A stretch of DNA of 24,846 nucleotides from Bacteroidales bacterium (GTDB lineage: Bacteria; Bacteroidota; Bacteroidia; Bacteroidales; UBA7960), in NCBI GenBank assembly GCA_007128045.1, contig SKYG01000027.1:1-24846 (forward strand), in the 5' to 3' direction. Within the stretch, counting starts at the first letter, position 1. The number at the start of each line of letters is the position of its first letter. This document shows positions 7,895 to 15,666 of this stretch, piece after piece. The notes below the pieces were generated by a model. The model was not told the origin of the DNA, did no database searches, and saw only the letters and a list, made by a program, of their open reading frames with translations. Position numbers and translations under genes: made by a program.

Positions 7895-9070
7895 TTATTT
7901 TCTTACTGCGCTCAAGGGTTGCGCAAAGGTATTTACATCATTGCCGGTGATTACCTTATCACATAATATGGCAAGACGCTCAATGACATTGCGAAGTTCT
8001 CTGATATTACCTGTCCAGTGTATGGCTTTTAAAGCTTCCAGGGCATCTTCAGTAAATGACTTTGGAGGCATACCTTGCTCTGTAATCAGTTGCTGAAGGA
8101 AATGTTCTGCCAGCAATGGAATGTCTTCCTTGCGTTGATTCAGTGATGGAACATGTATCAGTATGACACTTAGACGGTGGTACAGGTCTTCGCGGAAGTT
8201 ACCCGCCTCGATTTCTTTTTTAATGTCTTTATTTGTTGCTGCAAGCACCCGGACATCCACAGGTATTTCTTTTTCACCTCCAACACGGGTGATCTTATTT
8301 TCTTGCAAAGTTCTTAGCACTTTGGCTTGTGCAGCCAGACTCATATCTCCAATCTCATCCAGGAAAATGGTACCACCAGATGCCAGTTCAAAGTTGCCTC
8401 TTTTCTGCTTTACTGCGGAGGTAAATGAGCCTTTTTCATGACCAAATAGTTCGCTCTCAATTAATTCGGATGGTATTGCTGCACAATTTACTTCGATAAA
8501 AGGGCCCTTTGCACGGTTGCTAAGCTCATGCAGCCATCTGGCTACCAGTTCTTTCCCTGTTCCATTTTTTCCGGTGATAAATACGCGTGCGTCTGTAGAT
8601 GCAACACGATGGATCATTTCCCTGATATGCTCAAGTGCCTCAGATTGGCCGATCATCTCATAAGATTTGCTGATCTTGCGTCTTAATACCTTGGTTTCGC
8701 TTATCAGCTTAGTCTTGTCAGTTGCATTCCGGATGGTGATCAGCAAACGGTTTAGATCAAGAGGCTTGGCAATAAAGTCATAAGCACCCTTCTTGATAGC
8801 CTCAACAGCTGTTTCAATGGTACCATGCCCCGAGATCATTACAACGGTTGCATCCGGATCCAGCTCATGGATTTTTTCCAGCACCTCAATACCATCCATC
8901 CGGGGCATTTTTATATCACACAATACGACATCGAAGTTCGTTTTTTCCAGTTTTTCCAGGCCTTCAATGCCATCCTCAGCAATCTCTACCTCAAACTTTT
9001 CAAACTCCAATATTTCCTTGAGGGTATTGCGAATGCTTCTTTCGTCATCAATAACCAATATTTTTGCCAT
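7895..9070 (-). CDS. Response regulator with sigma-54-type AAA+ domain, lacking HTH
   Basis: 391 residues in NtrC/AtoC-like order. A receiver domain covers 1-120: acidic pocket Asp8/Asp9, phospho-acceptor Asp52 (in CDIKMPRMDG), Ser80 and Lys102. The AAA+ domain covers about 138-370: GQSEAL, Walker A GKNGTGKE (167-174), the loop GSFTSA (214-219) in place of GAFTGA, Walker B with TIFLDEIGD, the FREDLYHR arginine-finger region (292-299) and GNIRELRN (354-361). The chain stops at 391, where the Fis-type helix-turn-helix of typical 440-480-residue relatives should begin, so no DNA-binding domain is present. No histidine kinase lies nearby. It is the last gene of the minus-strand run behind the ABC permease, separated by 102 bases that hold repeats. 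Sigma-54 activation is inferred from the family; the Phe and Thr of the contact loop are kept. Confidence 0.9.
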   Translation of the reverse strand: MAKILVIDDERSIRNTLKEILEFEKFEVEIAEDGIEGLEKLEKTNFDVVLCDIKMPRMDGIEVLEKIHELDPDATVVMISGHGTIETAVEAIKKGAYDFIAKPLDLNRLLITIRNATDKTKLISETKVLRRKISKSYEMIGQSEALEHIREMIHRVASTDARVFITGKNGTGKELVARWLHELSNRAKGPFIEVNCAAIPSELIESELFGHEKGSFTSAVKQKRGNFELASGGTIFLDEIGDMSLAAQAKVLRTLQENKITRVGGEKEIPVDVRVLAATNKDIKKEIEAGNFREDLYHRLSVILIHVPSLNQRKEDIPLLAEHFLQQLITEQGMPPKSFTEDALEALKAIHWTGNIRELRNVIERLAILCDKVITGNDVNTFAQPLSAVRK

Positions 9071-9091
9071 ATTTTCATACGTTTATTATTT

Positions 9092-9140
9092 GTCGAAGGT
9101 CAAAAGTCGAAGGTCAAAAGTCGAAGGTCAAAAGTCGAAT
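9092..9140. repeat. Heptamer tandem array GTCRAAR, 7 units
   Basis: Seven 7-base units in phase: GTCGAAG and GTCAAAA alternate three times, followed by GTCGAAT. The three 14-base pairs are identical. Related arrays occur at 13246-13273 (opposite strand) and 23522-23556. The array lies in the gap between the ABC permease stop and the regulator start, 22 bases ahead of the regulator start codon, and so in the expected mRNA leader. Confidence 0.88.
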
Positions 9141-9149
9141 AAATCTAAA

Positions 9150-9173
9150 GGACAGGTCCAGCCCTGTCCCTAC
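9150..9173. repeat. 24-bp palindromic dispersed repeat (copy 1)
   Basis: GGACAGG (9150-9156) and CCTGTCC (9163-9169) form a perfect 7-bp stem with a 6-nt loop; the element continues to CTAC and touches the ABC permease stop codon. Its reverse complement matches 22 of 24 bases of the element at 18136-18159. On the minus strand the hairpin follows the permease stop directly and is followed by TTTAGATTT, so it might also weaken read-through. Confidence 0.75.
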
Positions 9174-10510
9174 TACTTGTATCTGATCCATTTCCACAGT
9201 TCAGCGTAGGTTACTTTCTTTCCGTACATCAGGATGCCTGTACGGTATATCTTTGATGCTATCCAGGTAGCGAACAGGAATCCAATAACTAGTAATGTTG
9301 CTGAAAGTGCCAGGTCTGTATAAGGAACGCCAAAAGGTAATCGCACCATCATAATGACTGGCGATGTAAGCGGTATGATAGATAACCAAAAAGCCGCATT
9401 GCCTGAAGGATTGTTCATGACCATTTGTGCCATGATCAGTGAGAACAACAGGGGTATTGTGATGGGCAGCATGAACTGTTGTGTATCGGCTTCATTATCA
9501 ACAGCTGCGCCAATGGCAGCAAAAAAAGCTCCATATAGCAGGTATCCGCCCAAAAAGAAGAATATAAACGAACCAATCATAACAGGGAAATTTATTGCAG
9601 CCAGGCCTGCAAGCAACTCTCCTGCGGTGGTGTTTGACTGCTGTATGCTTTCCATTTGGTTTTGGAGTTCTTGTGGATTAAGCATTTGAGCACTATTAAC
9701 GTACACCTGTTCGTCTGGTGAAAATTTGAACAGCTCAGGTACAGACACCCTGACCAATCCTATGATAGAAAACGTGAGGATGATCCATATCAGAAATTGG
9801 GTTAGCCCTACCAGCCCGACACCCGTGATTTTTCCAAACATTAACTGGAAGGGTTTGACAGATGATACGATGATCTCTACAATACGGCTGGTCTTTTCTT
9901 CCATGACCCCGCGAAGTACCTGGGATCCGAACAGGAAGATAAAGATATAGATCAGTAACCCTGATACGATACCTAAACCCATGCTCACCTCCGGATAATC
10001 TGTTTGTTCAAGCCCATCTTTTCTGATCCTGATTGCATGTATGTTCAATGGTGTTTCTATGGTGCGCAGCACCTCCTCATCAATTCCTGCAGCAGCCAGT
10101 TTCAGGCTCTCGAATTCCTGTTTTATCACATTCTCGACCAACATTTTTGCATTCAGGTTAGTGGCTTTCTCGGAAAACAGTCGTAGGCTGGATGGTGCCT
10201 GGAAGGCGATCTCCGGGATGTGCAATACCGCATCAAATTTTCCGTCACGCATAAGCGATAAGACCTGATCTACATTGGTTTGCAGATGAATAAAAACGAT
10301 GTTGCTTTGATCTGTAAAGCTTTCATAAAACAGACTGGTATCATCGACGATGGCTATCTCGTAATCCCGCTCGGATATCTGTGAAATCACAACCGGGGCT
10401 ATCATTAATGCAGCCATTAAAATTGGACCCAAAATGGTCATTACAATAAATGACTTTTTTCTTACCCGGCTAAGGTATTCCCGTTTTATGATGGTGGTTA
10501 TTTTGCTCAT
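9173..10510 (-). CDS. ABC transporter permease, NatB-like (ABC-2 family)
   Basis: 445-residue inner-membrane subunit of an ABC exporter of the NatAB type. The first membrane segment is near 20-42 after a basic start (KREYLSRVRKKS). A large extracytoplasmic domain (about 45-175) follows. Further hydrophobic segments lie near 178-198, 230-253, 308-334, 347-364, 373-389 and 400-418. The stretch EEKTSRIVEIIVSSVKP (204-220), between segments, is characteristic of NatB-like permeases and probably contacts the ATPase. It starts 6 bases after the ATPase stop, so the two should be translated together. The exported substrate is unknown; NatAB of Bacillus exports sodium, but that cannot be transferred on sequence alone. 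Confidence 0.9.
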   Translation of the reverse strand: MSKITTIIKREYLSRVRKKSFIVMTILGPILMAALMIAPVVISQISERDYEIAIVDDTSLFYESFTDQSNIVFIHLQTNVDQVLSLMRDGKFDAVLHIPEIAFQAPSSLRLFSEKATNLNAKMLVENVIKQEFESLKLAAAGIDEEVLRTIETPLNIHAIRIRKDGLEQTDYPEVSMGLGIVSGLLIYIFIFLFGSQVLRGVMEEKTSRIVEIIVSSVKPFQLMFGKITGVGLVGLTQFLIWIILTFSIIGLVRVSVPELFKFSPDEQVYVNSAQMLNPQELQNQMESIQQSNTTAGELLAGLAAINFPVMIGSFIFFFLGGYLLYGAFFAAIGAAVDNEADTQQFMLPITIPLLFSLIMAQMVMNNPSGNAAFWLSIIPLTSPVIMMVRLPFGVPYTDLALSATLLVIGFLFATWIASKIYRTGILMYGKKVTYAELWKWIRYK

Positions 10511-10516
10511 AGTCGG

Positions 10517-11467
10517 CTAGTCCTCGGCTGATTCTTCCTGTTTGAACGGGAAGTGCCCTGTTACGTTTTTAATAAAAATATCATTCATGCTGGGTATAAG
10601 CTCATGAAAAGAGACTATTTGTGCACCGGTCATGATTTGTTTAAGCAACTCATTGGCGCTTAAATGCGCGCGTACTTTTATGCGGGCGCTGAGTATGCCA
10701 TTTTTTTTGGTGCTGCCAATTAGTTCAAAACGATTGTCAAGCATATCTTCCAGTGGAGATACCATGTTTTCCAGTTCTATCTGGAATAGTTGTCCGGAGT
10801 ATTCTTTGCGGATAGTCCTGACATTGCCGTCAAGAATCTTCCTGCTTTTATTGATCAATGCAATGTGGTCACAAAGCTCTTCAACAGAGCCCATATTATG
10901 AGTTGAGAATATTATGGTAGCCCCATTTTTTCTAAGGTTCAGTATTTCATGCTTCAAAAGGTTTACATTAATGGGGTCAAATCCGCTGAATGGCTCATCA
11001 AAAATAAGTAGTCTGGGTTTATGAAGTACCGTGATGATGAACTGTACCTTTTGTTGCATTCCTTTCGACAGTTCTTCCACTTTTTTATTCCACCAGGGCA
11101 TCAGGTCAAATTTTTCAAACCAGCTTTGTAATTCTTTTTTTGCCTGGGAGGCTTTTAACCCTTTCAGCTGAGCAAGGTATACAGCTTGCTCGCCAACCTT
11201 CATCTTTTTATACAGGCCGCGCTCCTCGGGTAAGTAACCGATCTTATGTACATCCTCTGGTTTTAGGGTTCTGCCGTTTAGCAGCAGGTTTCCGGTATCG
11301 GGAGCAATAATCTGATTGATGATCCGGATAAGCGTCGTTTTACCTGCTCCATTCGGACCCAGCAGTCCGAATATGCTCTGCTCAGGTACGGCAATGCTAA
11401 CACTATCGAGTGCGCAATGTTGGTTATAATGTTTTGTTACGTGTTCTGCCCGGAACAGGTATTCCAT
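10517..11467 (-). CDS. ABC transporter ATP-binding protein, NatA-like
   Basis: 316-residue cytoplasmic ATPase that should power the permease encoded right after it. Walker A GPNGAGKTT is at 37-45, the signature LSKGMQQK at 133-140, Walker B LLIFDEP at 153-159 with Glu158, and the switch His190. Where most ABC ATPases have a Q-loop Gln, this has GYLPEERGLY (Glu81), a feature of the NatA-like subfamily. Residues from about 215 form the C-terminal extension of the DUF4162 type. It lies 15 bases after dnaJ, so it is probably in the same transcript as the chaperone genes. Confidence 0.93.
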   Translation of the reverse strand: MEYLFRAEHVTKHYNQHCALDSVSIAVPEQSIFGLLGPNGAGKTTLIRIINQIIAPDTGNLLLNGRTLKPEDVHKIGYLPEERGLYKKMKVGEQAVYLAQLKGLKASQAKKELQSWFEKFDLMPWWNKKVEELSKGMQQKVQFIITVLHKPRLLIFDEPFSGFDPINVNLLKHEILNLRKNGATIIFSTHNMGSVEELCDHIALINKSRKILDGNVRTIRKEYSGQLFQIELENMVSPLEDMLDNRFELIGSTKKNGILSARIKVRAHLSANELLKQIMTGAQIVSFHELIPSMNDIFIKNVTGHFPFKQEESAED

Positions 11468-11482
11468 ATACTGGTCTTTAGG

Positions 11483-12637
11483 TTAGTTAAACACATCTTT
11501 CATCCGCTCGAAGAAGCTCTTATCGCTTTTCCCGGGATTTGGTTTAAAATTTTCTGATTGATCGAGCTGTTCAAGAACCTCCTTCTCTTCTTTGGAAAAT
11601 TGCTGTGGTGTCCAGATGTTGATATTTACAAGTAAATCGCCACGGCCATAAGCATTCACTGAGGGCAGGCCTTTCCCTTTAAGCCTAAGTACCTTGCCTC
11701 CCTGTGTTCCTGGTTCGATCTTAATACGGGCTTTGCCTTCCAGTGTAGGCACTTCGATGCTTGTGCCCATCACTGCCTGAGGAAAACTGATATAATGATC
11801 GTGAAGCAGGTTGTTGCCATCGCGTATAAGTTTGGGATGGGGGGTTTCTTCTACAAGGACGATCAGGTCGCCGGAGATACCTCCTCGGGGAGCGGCATTG
11901 CCTTTCCCGCTAAGAGAAAGTTGCATGCCTTCAGAAACACCAGGAGGTATGCTGATGTTGATGACCTCTTCTTGTTTTACAATGCCATTCCCATAGCAGG
12001 CAGTACATTTATCGGTAATCACCTTTCCTTCCCCACTGCATTGTGGGCAAGTGCTGGTGGTTTGCATCTGGCCAAGAAAGGTATTTGTAACGCGGGTAAC
12101 TCTGCCCATACCGTTACATGTATGACAGGTGTTGAATGCACTGCCATCTTTTGCACCGGTACCTTTGCATGTATTGCAGGCCGTGTATTTGTTTACTTTT
12201 ATTTTCTTTTCAGCACCAAGCAGAATTTCTTCCAGGGAGAGCCGGACTTTTATTCGCAGGTTGCTGCCTTTGTTCACCCTTCTTCCGGTTCTTCCACCCC
12301 CAAAGCCACCTCCAAAGCCACCTCCGAAGCCACCAAAGATATCTCCGAACTGGCTGAAGATGTCTTCCATTGACATGCCTCCTCCAAAACCTCCTCCTCC
12401 GCCGAAGTTGTTGCCCATACCGGCATGGCCATAATGGTCATATCGTGCCTTTTTTTCCGGATTGCTTAATACTTCATAGGCCTCAGCCGCTTCTTTGAAC
12501 CTGGCTTCTGCTTCGGCATCTCCCTGATTCTTATCGGGGTGGTACTTTAAGGCTTTTTGGCGGTAAGCTTTCTTTATTTGCTCGGGAGTAGCATCTTTAG
12601 CGACTCCTAAAACTTCATAATAATCTCTTTTAGACAT
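11483..12637 (-). CDS. dnaJ: Chaperone DnaJ (Hsp40)
   Basis: 384-residue type I DnaJ, co-chaperone that delivers unfolded proteins to DnaK and stimulates its ATPase. The J domain (about 4-70) contains HPD at 33-35. A Gly/Phe-rich linker spans about 74-117. The zinc-finger region has four CxxCxGxG-type motifs with Cys154/157, 171/174, 197/200 and 211/214. C-terminal substrate-binding and dimerisation domains follow. The gene starts 16 bases after the grpE stop and ends 15 bases before the ABC ATPase. No dnaK is in the window. No CIRCE element is seen upstream. Confidence 0.97.
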   Translation of the reverse strand: MSKRDYYEVLGVAKDATPEQIKKAYRQKALKYHPDKNQGDAEAEARFKEAAEAYEVLSNPEKKARYDHYGHAGMGNNFGGGGGFGGGMSMEDIFSQFGDIFGGFGGGFGGGFGGGRTGRRVNKGSNLRIKVRLSLEEILLGAEKKIKVNKYTACNTCKGTGAKDGSAFNTCHTCNGMGRVTRVTNTFLGQMQTTSTCPQCSGEGKVITDKCTACYGNGIVKQEEVINISIPPGVSEGMQLSLSGKGNAAPRGGISGDLIVLVEETPHPKLIRDGNNLLHDHYISFPQAVMGTSIEVPTLEGKARIKIEPGTQGGKVLRLKGKGLPSVNAYGRGDLLVNINIWTPQQFSKEEKEVLEQLDQSENFKPNPGKSDKSFFERMKDVFN

Positions 12638-12653
12638 TGAACCAAACGATTTT

Positions 12654-13229
12654 TTAATTGGCTACGATCACCTTGGCAAAACGAATTACTTTGCCATTGA
12701 GTGTATAACCTTTTTGTGTTGCTTCCAGAACTTTTCCTTTTTGTTCAGCTTCACTGGCCGGAGTATGTGTAACGGCTTCATGCAGGTCGGTATTAAAATC
12801 TTCTCCTACAGCAGGAATCTCTTCGACACCTTTTTGTCTTAGAATAGATTTGAATTTATTGAGAATCAGCACGAGTCCTTCAAATACAGGGTCGGGCTCC
12901 GGCTTTGAACTACCCAGGCTGCATGCCCTCTCCATATCATCCAATACCGGAAGCATGGCAATGATGATATCGGCGGTTGCCATTTTGGATAATTCTATAC
13001 GCTCTTTTGCTGTCCTTTTTCTGTAATTGTCAAACTCTGAGAACAGGCGCAAAAACTTCTCATTTGATTCTGCCAGTTTGCCTTCCAATGCTGTAATTTT
13101 ATTTTGACACTCCTGTATCTGACACTCCTGTAGTTGGTCTGAACTTTCTTCAGCAACTTCGGGCTGCTCCACTTCAACAGTCTTTTGTTTATCTGTCGTA
13201 TCTTGTTTTTCTTTATCTTTTTTCTTCAT
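12654..13229 (-). CDS. grpE: Nucleotide exchange factor GrpE
   Basis: 191-residue GrpE, which releases ADP from DnaK. The ATG at 13229 (MKKKDKEKQD) is chosen; an ATG at 13289 would add 20 residues encoded by repeat DNA (see 13246-13273) and is unlikely. An acidic/polar N-terminal tail leads into a long coiled coil with EGKLAESNEKFLRLFSEFDN and YRKRTAKER, then the PVLDDMERA region and the C-terminal beta-wing ending GKVIRFAKVIVAN. In the tail a 13-base direct repeat encodes LQECQ-IQECQ, a small duplication that adds Cys residues. It heads the dnaJ/ABC/regulator run. The 214 bases up to murA contain no promoter that I can defend. Confidence 0.95.
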   Translation of the reverse strand: MKKKDKEKQDTTDKQKTVEVEQPEVAEESSDQLQECQIQECQNKITALEGKLAESNEKFLRLFSEFDNYRKRTAKERIELSKMATADIIIAMLPVLDDMERACSLGSSKPEPDPVFEGLVLILNKFKSILRQKGVEEIPAVGEDFNTDLHEAVTHTPASEAEQKGKVLEATQKGYTLNGKVIRFAKVIVAN

Positions 13230-13245
13230 ATGTTTATTTTTTTTC

Positions 13246-13273
13246 CTTTGACCTAAGACCTTCGACTTTTGAC
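13246..13273. repeat. Heptamer tandem array GTCRAAR, 4 units, in the grpE leader
   Basis: Read on the minus strand the four units are GTCAAAA, GTCGAAG, GTCTTAG and GTCAAAG. They lie 16 bases upstream of the grpE start codon. This is the same family as 9092-9140 and 23522-23556, here in the sense direction of the gene. Confidence 0.75.
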
Positions 13274-13443
13274 CCCCCAAAAAAAACAATCATGCTTATG
13301 TATGTCAGAACTTTTGTCCCCGAACAATCGGGATCTTCGACATGGGAGTTTCATTTCTCTTTATAATACCTTATTATTTGCCAGAATCATTTATATCAAA
13401 GACTCTGCCATGAAAAAAATAAAGTCATTTTGTCAGTTTGGGA

Positions 13444-14748
13444 TCAGATTCGTCGGATGTTGGCACCAATCTTATTTAGGCGGACATCAATATGTTGGTA
13501 GCCACGGTCAATTTGTTCTATATTATGGATGGTGCTTTTCCCCTCGGCGTTCATGGCGGCTATCAGCAACGCTACGCCAGCGCGAATATCTGGTGAGGTC
13601 ATTTCGAGGGGTTTTAATGATTGCTTTCTTTCGAGCCCGATAACTGTTGCTCTATGGGGGTCGCAGAGGATGATCTTAGCCCCCATGTCGATCAATTTGT
13701 CGACGAAAAACAACCTGCTTTCAAACATTTTCTGGTGTAATAAAACACTGCCACGAGCTTGTGTTGCAACGACCAGTAATATACTCAGCAGGTCTGGAGT
13801 CAGTCCTGGCCAGGGGGCATCGCTGATGGTCAATATGCTACCATCTATAAAGTTTTCTACTTCGTAGATATCTTGCCCGGGAATGACAATGTCGTCATTT
13901 ACATTAATCAATTTTATTCCAAGCTTCTTAAATACATCAGGGATCATTCCCAGTTGATCAAATTGGGTGTTCTTAATGGTGATTTCTGAACGTGTCATGG
14001 CCGCAAGGCCAATAAAGCTGCCAATTTCGATCATGTCAGGAAGCAGTCTGTGGCGGGTACCTTTCAGGCTTTTAACACCTTCAATAGTAAGGAGATTAGA
14101 TCCGATACCTGAGATGGAAGCACCCATAGAGTTTAACATACGGCATAACTGCTGTATGTATGGTTCGCAGGCTGCATTATAAATGGTGGTTGTGCCTTCT
14201 GCCAATGTAGCTGCCATTACGACGTTTGCCGTTCCTGTAACGGAAGCTTCATCGAGTAGCATATAACAACCACGAAGCTTTTTGCCCTCTATGGAATAAA
14301 AATTGCTTTTGGTGTCATAGTGAAAACTGGCTCCCAGCTTCTCCAATCCCAGAAAATGTGTATCCAGTCGGCGCCTCCCTATTTTATCGCCCCCTGGTTT
14401 GGGGATAAAGGCCGTTCCAAATCTGGCCAACAGTGGGCCTACAATCATCACAGAACCCCTAAGCTGCGCAACGTTTTTTCTGAACGTTTCTGATTCAAAA
14501 AAAGATGGATCTATACCATCCGCTTTAAATGAGAAGGTGTCATCGTTCTTTTTCTGAACGGTAACGCCAAAAAGTGTCATTAATTCAATCAGCTTGTTTA
14601 CATCTAAAATATCAGGTACATTCTCAATGACAACTTCCTCATCGGTTAGAAGACATGCGCAGATTACCTGAAGAGCTTCATTTTTGGCTCCTTGAGGAAT
14701 AATCTCACCCCGAAGCTTATTGCCTCCGGTTATTTCAAATGATGCCAT
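13444..14748 (-). CDS. murA: UDP-N-acetylglucosamine 1-carboxyvinyltransferase MurA
   Basis: 434-residue cytoplasmic enzyme of the first committed step of peptidoglycan synthesis, transferring enolpyruvate from PEP to UDP-GlcNAc. Lys22-Asn23 (QGAKNEA) and Arg97 (QLRGS) match substrate-binding residues, and Asp319 (APWPGLTPD) matches the catalytic Asp305 of E. coli. In the active-site loop, PGGDKIGRRRLDTH (118-131) has Asp121 where E. coli has Cys115; the codon GAT (14388-14386) is clear. Enzymes with Asp here (Mycobacterium, Chlamydia) are active but not alkylated by fosfomycin. It starts 12 bases after the DUF4290 gene and is probably co-transcribed with it. Confidence 0.96.
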   Translation of the reverse strand: MASFEITGGNKLRGEIIPQGAKNEALQVICACLLTDEEVVIENVPDILDVNKLIELMTLFGVTVQKKNDDTFSFKADGIDPSFFESETFRKNVAQLRGSVMIVGPLLARFGTAFIPKPGGDKIGRRRLDTHFLGLEKLGASFHYDTKSNFYSIEGKKLRGCYMLLDEASVTGTANVVMAATLAEGTTTIYNAACEPYIQQLCRMLNSMGASISGIGSNLLTIEGVKSLKGTRHRLLPDMIEIGSFIGLAAMTRSEITIKNTQFDQLGMIPDVFKKLGIKLINVNDDIVIPGQDIYEVENFIDGSILTISDAPWPGLTPDLLSILLVVATQARGSVLLHQKMFESRLFFVDKLIDMGAKIILCDPHRATVIGLERKQSLKPLEMTSPDIRAGVALLIAAMNAEGKSTIHNIEQIDRGYQHIDVRLNKIGANIRRI

Positions 14749-14760
14749 GCTGAACGAAAT

Positions 14761-15393
14761 TTATGATTGCCCTTTTTTGTTTTTGTGGGAGTAGTTCTTC
14801 CCATTGCCAGACTTACCCTGGTATTTTTTCTTTTTGGTCTTGACGGGCGGTTCAGTGATACTTTGCAGTTTAATATCATCACTTAATTTTAGTCTTCCTC
14901 CTGACAATAAAGCCAGGTGACTGGCAATTTCCTCATCGGTAACAGTATCTCGGTTCCATGTCAGGTAAGACTTTTTAAGGTGATTCGCGATCAGTTTAAT
15001 TAACACCGTCTTTTCCTCGCCTTCGTCCATCGCACATGCCTTCTCAATAATCCGTTCGATATGACGTCCGTAATGCTTGAAAGAGATGTTGTTTGATGAA
15101 TAGGATAACCTGTCGGGTTTCCGGGCAAGGGATAGGGCGGATGGTGTTGGATAAGGCGAATCCACATCAAGTTTGAAGTCTGACATGATAAACAGGTGAT
15201 CCCAGAGCTTGTGTTTAAAGTCGTTAACATCACGCAGGTGGGGGTTTAGCTGGCCCATTACATTGATGGTGGCTCTGGTAAGTTGATTGCGTTTATCGCG
15301 GTCTTCAATGGTCATGATATGTTCAATCATTTTCTGAATATTGCGACCATATTCAGAAATATTCATCTTTGAACGGGAAGTGTTATACTCCAT
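14761..15393 (-). CDS. DUF4290 domain-containing protein
   Basis: 210-residue protein of unknown function, recognised as the Bacteroidota-specific DUF4290 type by its N-terminal part (MEYNTSR, EYGRNIQKMIEH, RATINVMGQLNPHLRD, FKHKLWDHLFIMSDF). The domain is predicted mostly helical, with no signal peptide or membrane segment. A second block (YGRHIERIIEKA) partly echoes the first (YGRNIQKMIEH). The tail from about 180 is very basic (KTKKKKYQ, KNYSHKNKKGQS), which suggests contact with nucleic acid or acidic membrane lipids; this is inference. It precedes murA by 12 bases, an arrangement I recall as recurrent in the phylum, which hints at a cell-envelope link. It starts about 130 bases after a good promoter. 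Confidence 0.85.
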   Translation of the reverse strand: MEYNTSRSKMNISEYGRNIQKMIEHIMTIEDRDKRNQLTRATINVMGQLNPHLRDVNDFKHKLWDHLFIMSDFKLDVDSPYPTPSALSLARKPDRLSYSSNNISFKHYGRHIERIIEKACAMDEGEEKTVLIKLIANHLKKSYLTWNRDTVTDEEIASHLALLSGGRLKLSDDIKLQSITEPPVKTKKKKYQGKSGNGKNYSHKNKKGQS

Positions 15394-15529
15394 AAAAAGC
15401 AGTTAATGTTGCTGTGTTTCCGGTTACATACCAGCAGGAAGCTGATACCGGTAAATTATATATTCAATTGTTTGAATTTTCAGGTCAATCTTTAGGGAAA
15501 AGGACAACCAGTAGAAGGTAATAATGCCA

Positions 15530-15561
15530 CAAAGATACATTTATTATTGTATAGTAACAAA
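15530..15561 (-). promoter_or_regulatory. Promoter for DUF4290-murA
   Basis: On the minus strand, TTTG (15561-15558), a 20-base spacer and TATCTTTG (15537-15530) match the Bacteroidota promoter consensus TTTG-N19/21-TAnnTTTG. Transcription would start near 15523, giving a leader of about 130 bases before the ATG at 15393. Confidence 0.72.
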
Positions 15562-15666
15562 TTTTATTTCAGTAGATGAACAACAAACTATCCTGCATGA
15601 TTCATGCTTTTAATTCAAGTCAGATGCAAAGCGTCGGATGCCGCTGGCCAATACAGGTTAAATGGC

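Noticed and set aside
11795..12373. 192-codon ORF antisense to dnaJ
   Set aside because: It mirrors the Gly/Phe and zinc-finger coding region of dnaJ; composition is explained by that gene.
13230..13289. Upstream ATG extending GrpE by 20 residues
   Set aside because: The extension is encoded by heptamer repeat DNA and is absent from the GrpE family; ATG at 13229 is better.
13318..13332. CCCGA-ACAA-TCGGG hairpin between murA and grpE
   Set aside because: Five-pair stem without a T-run in the minus direction; not enough for a terminator call.
13269..13643. 124-codon plus-strand ORF across the murA end
   Set aside because: Most of it is antisense to murA; the rest is the non-coding murA-grpE gap. 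No family resemblance.
15595..15607. Palindrome GCATGA-T-TCATGC followed by TTTT
   Set aside because: The T-run is on the plus strand, where no gene ends, and the stem is only five pairs with a usable loop; too short to call an operator or terminator.
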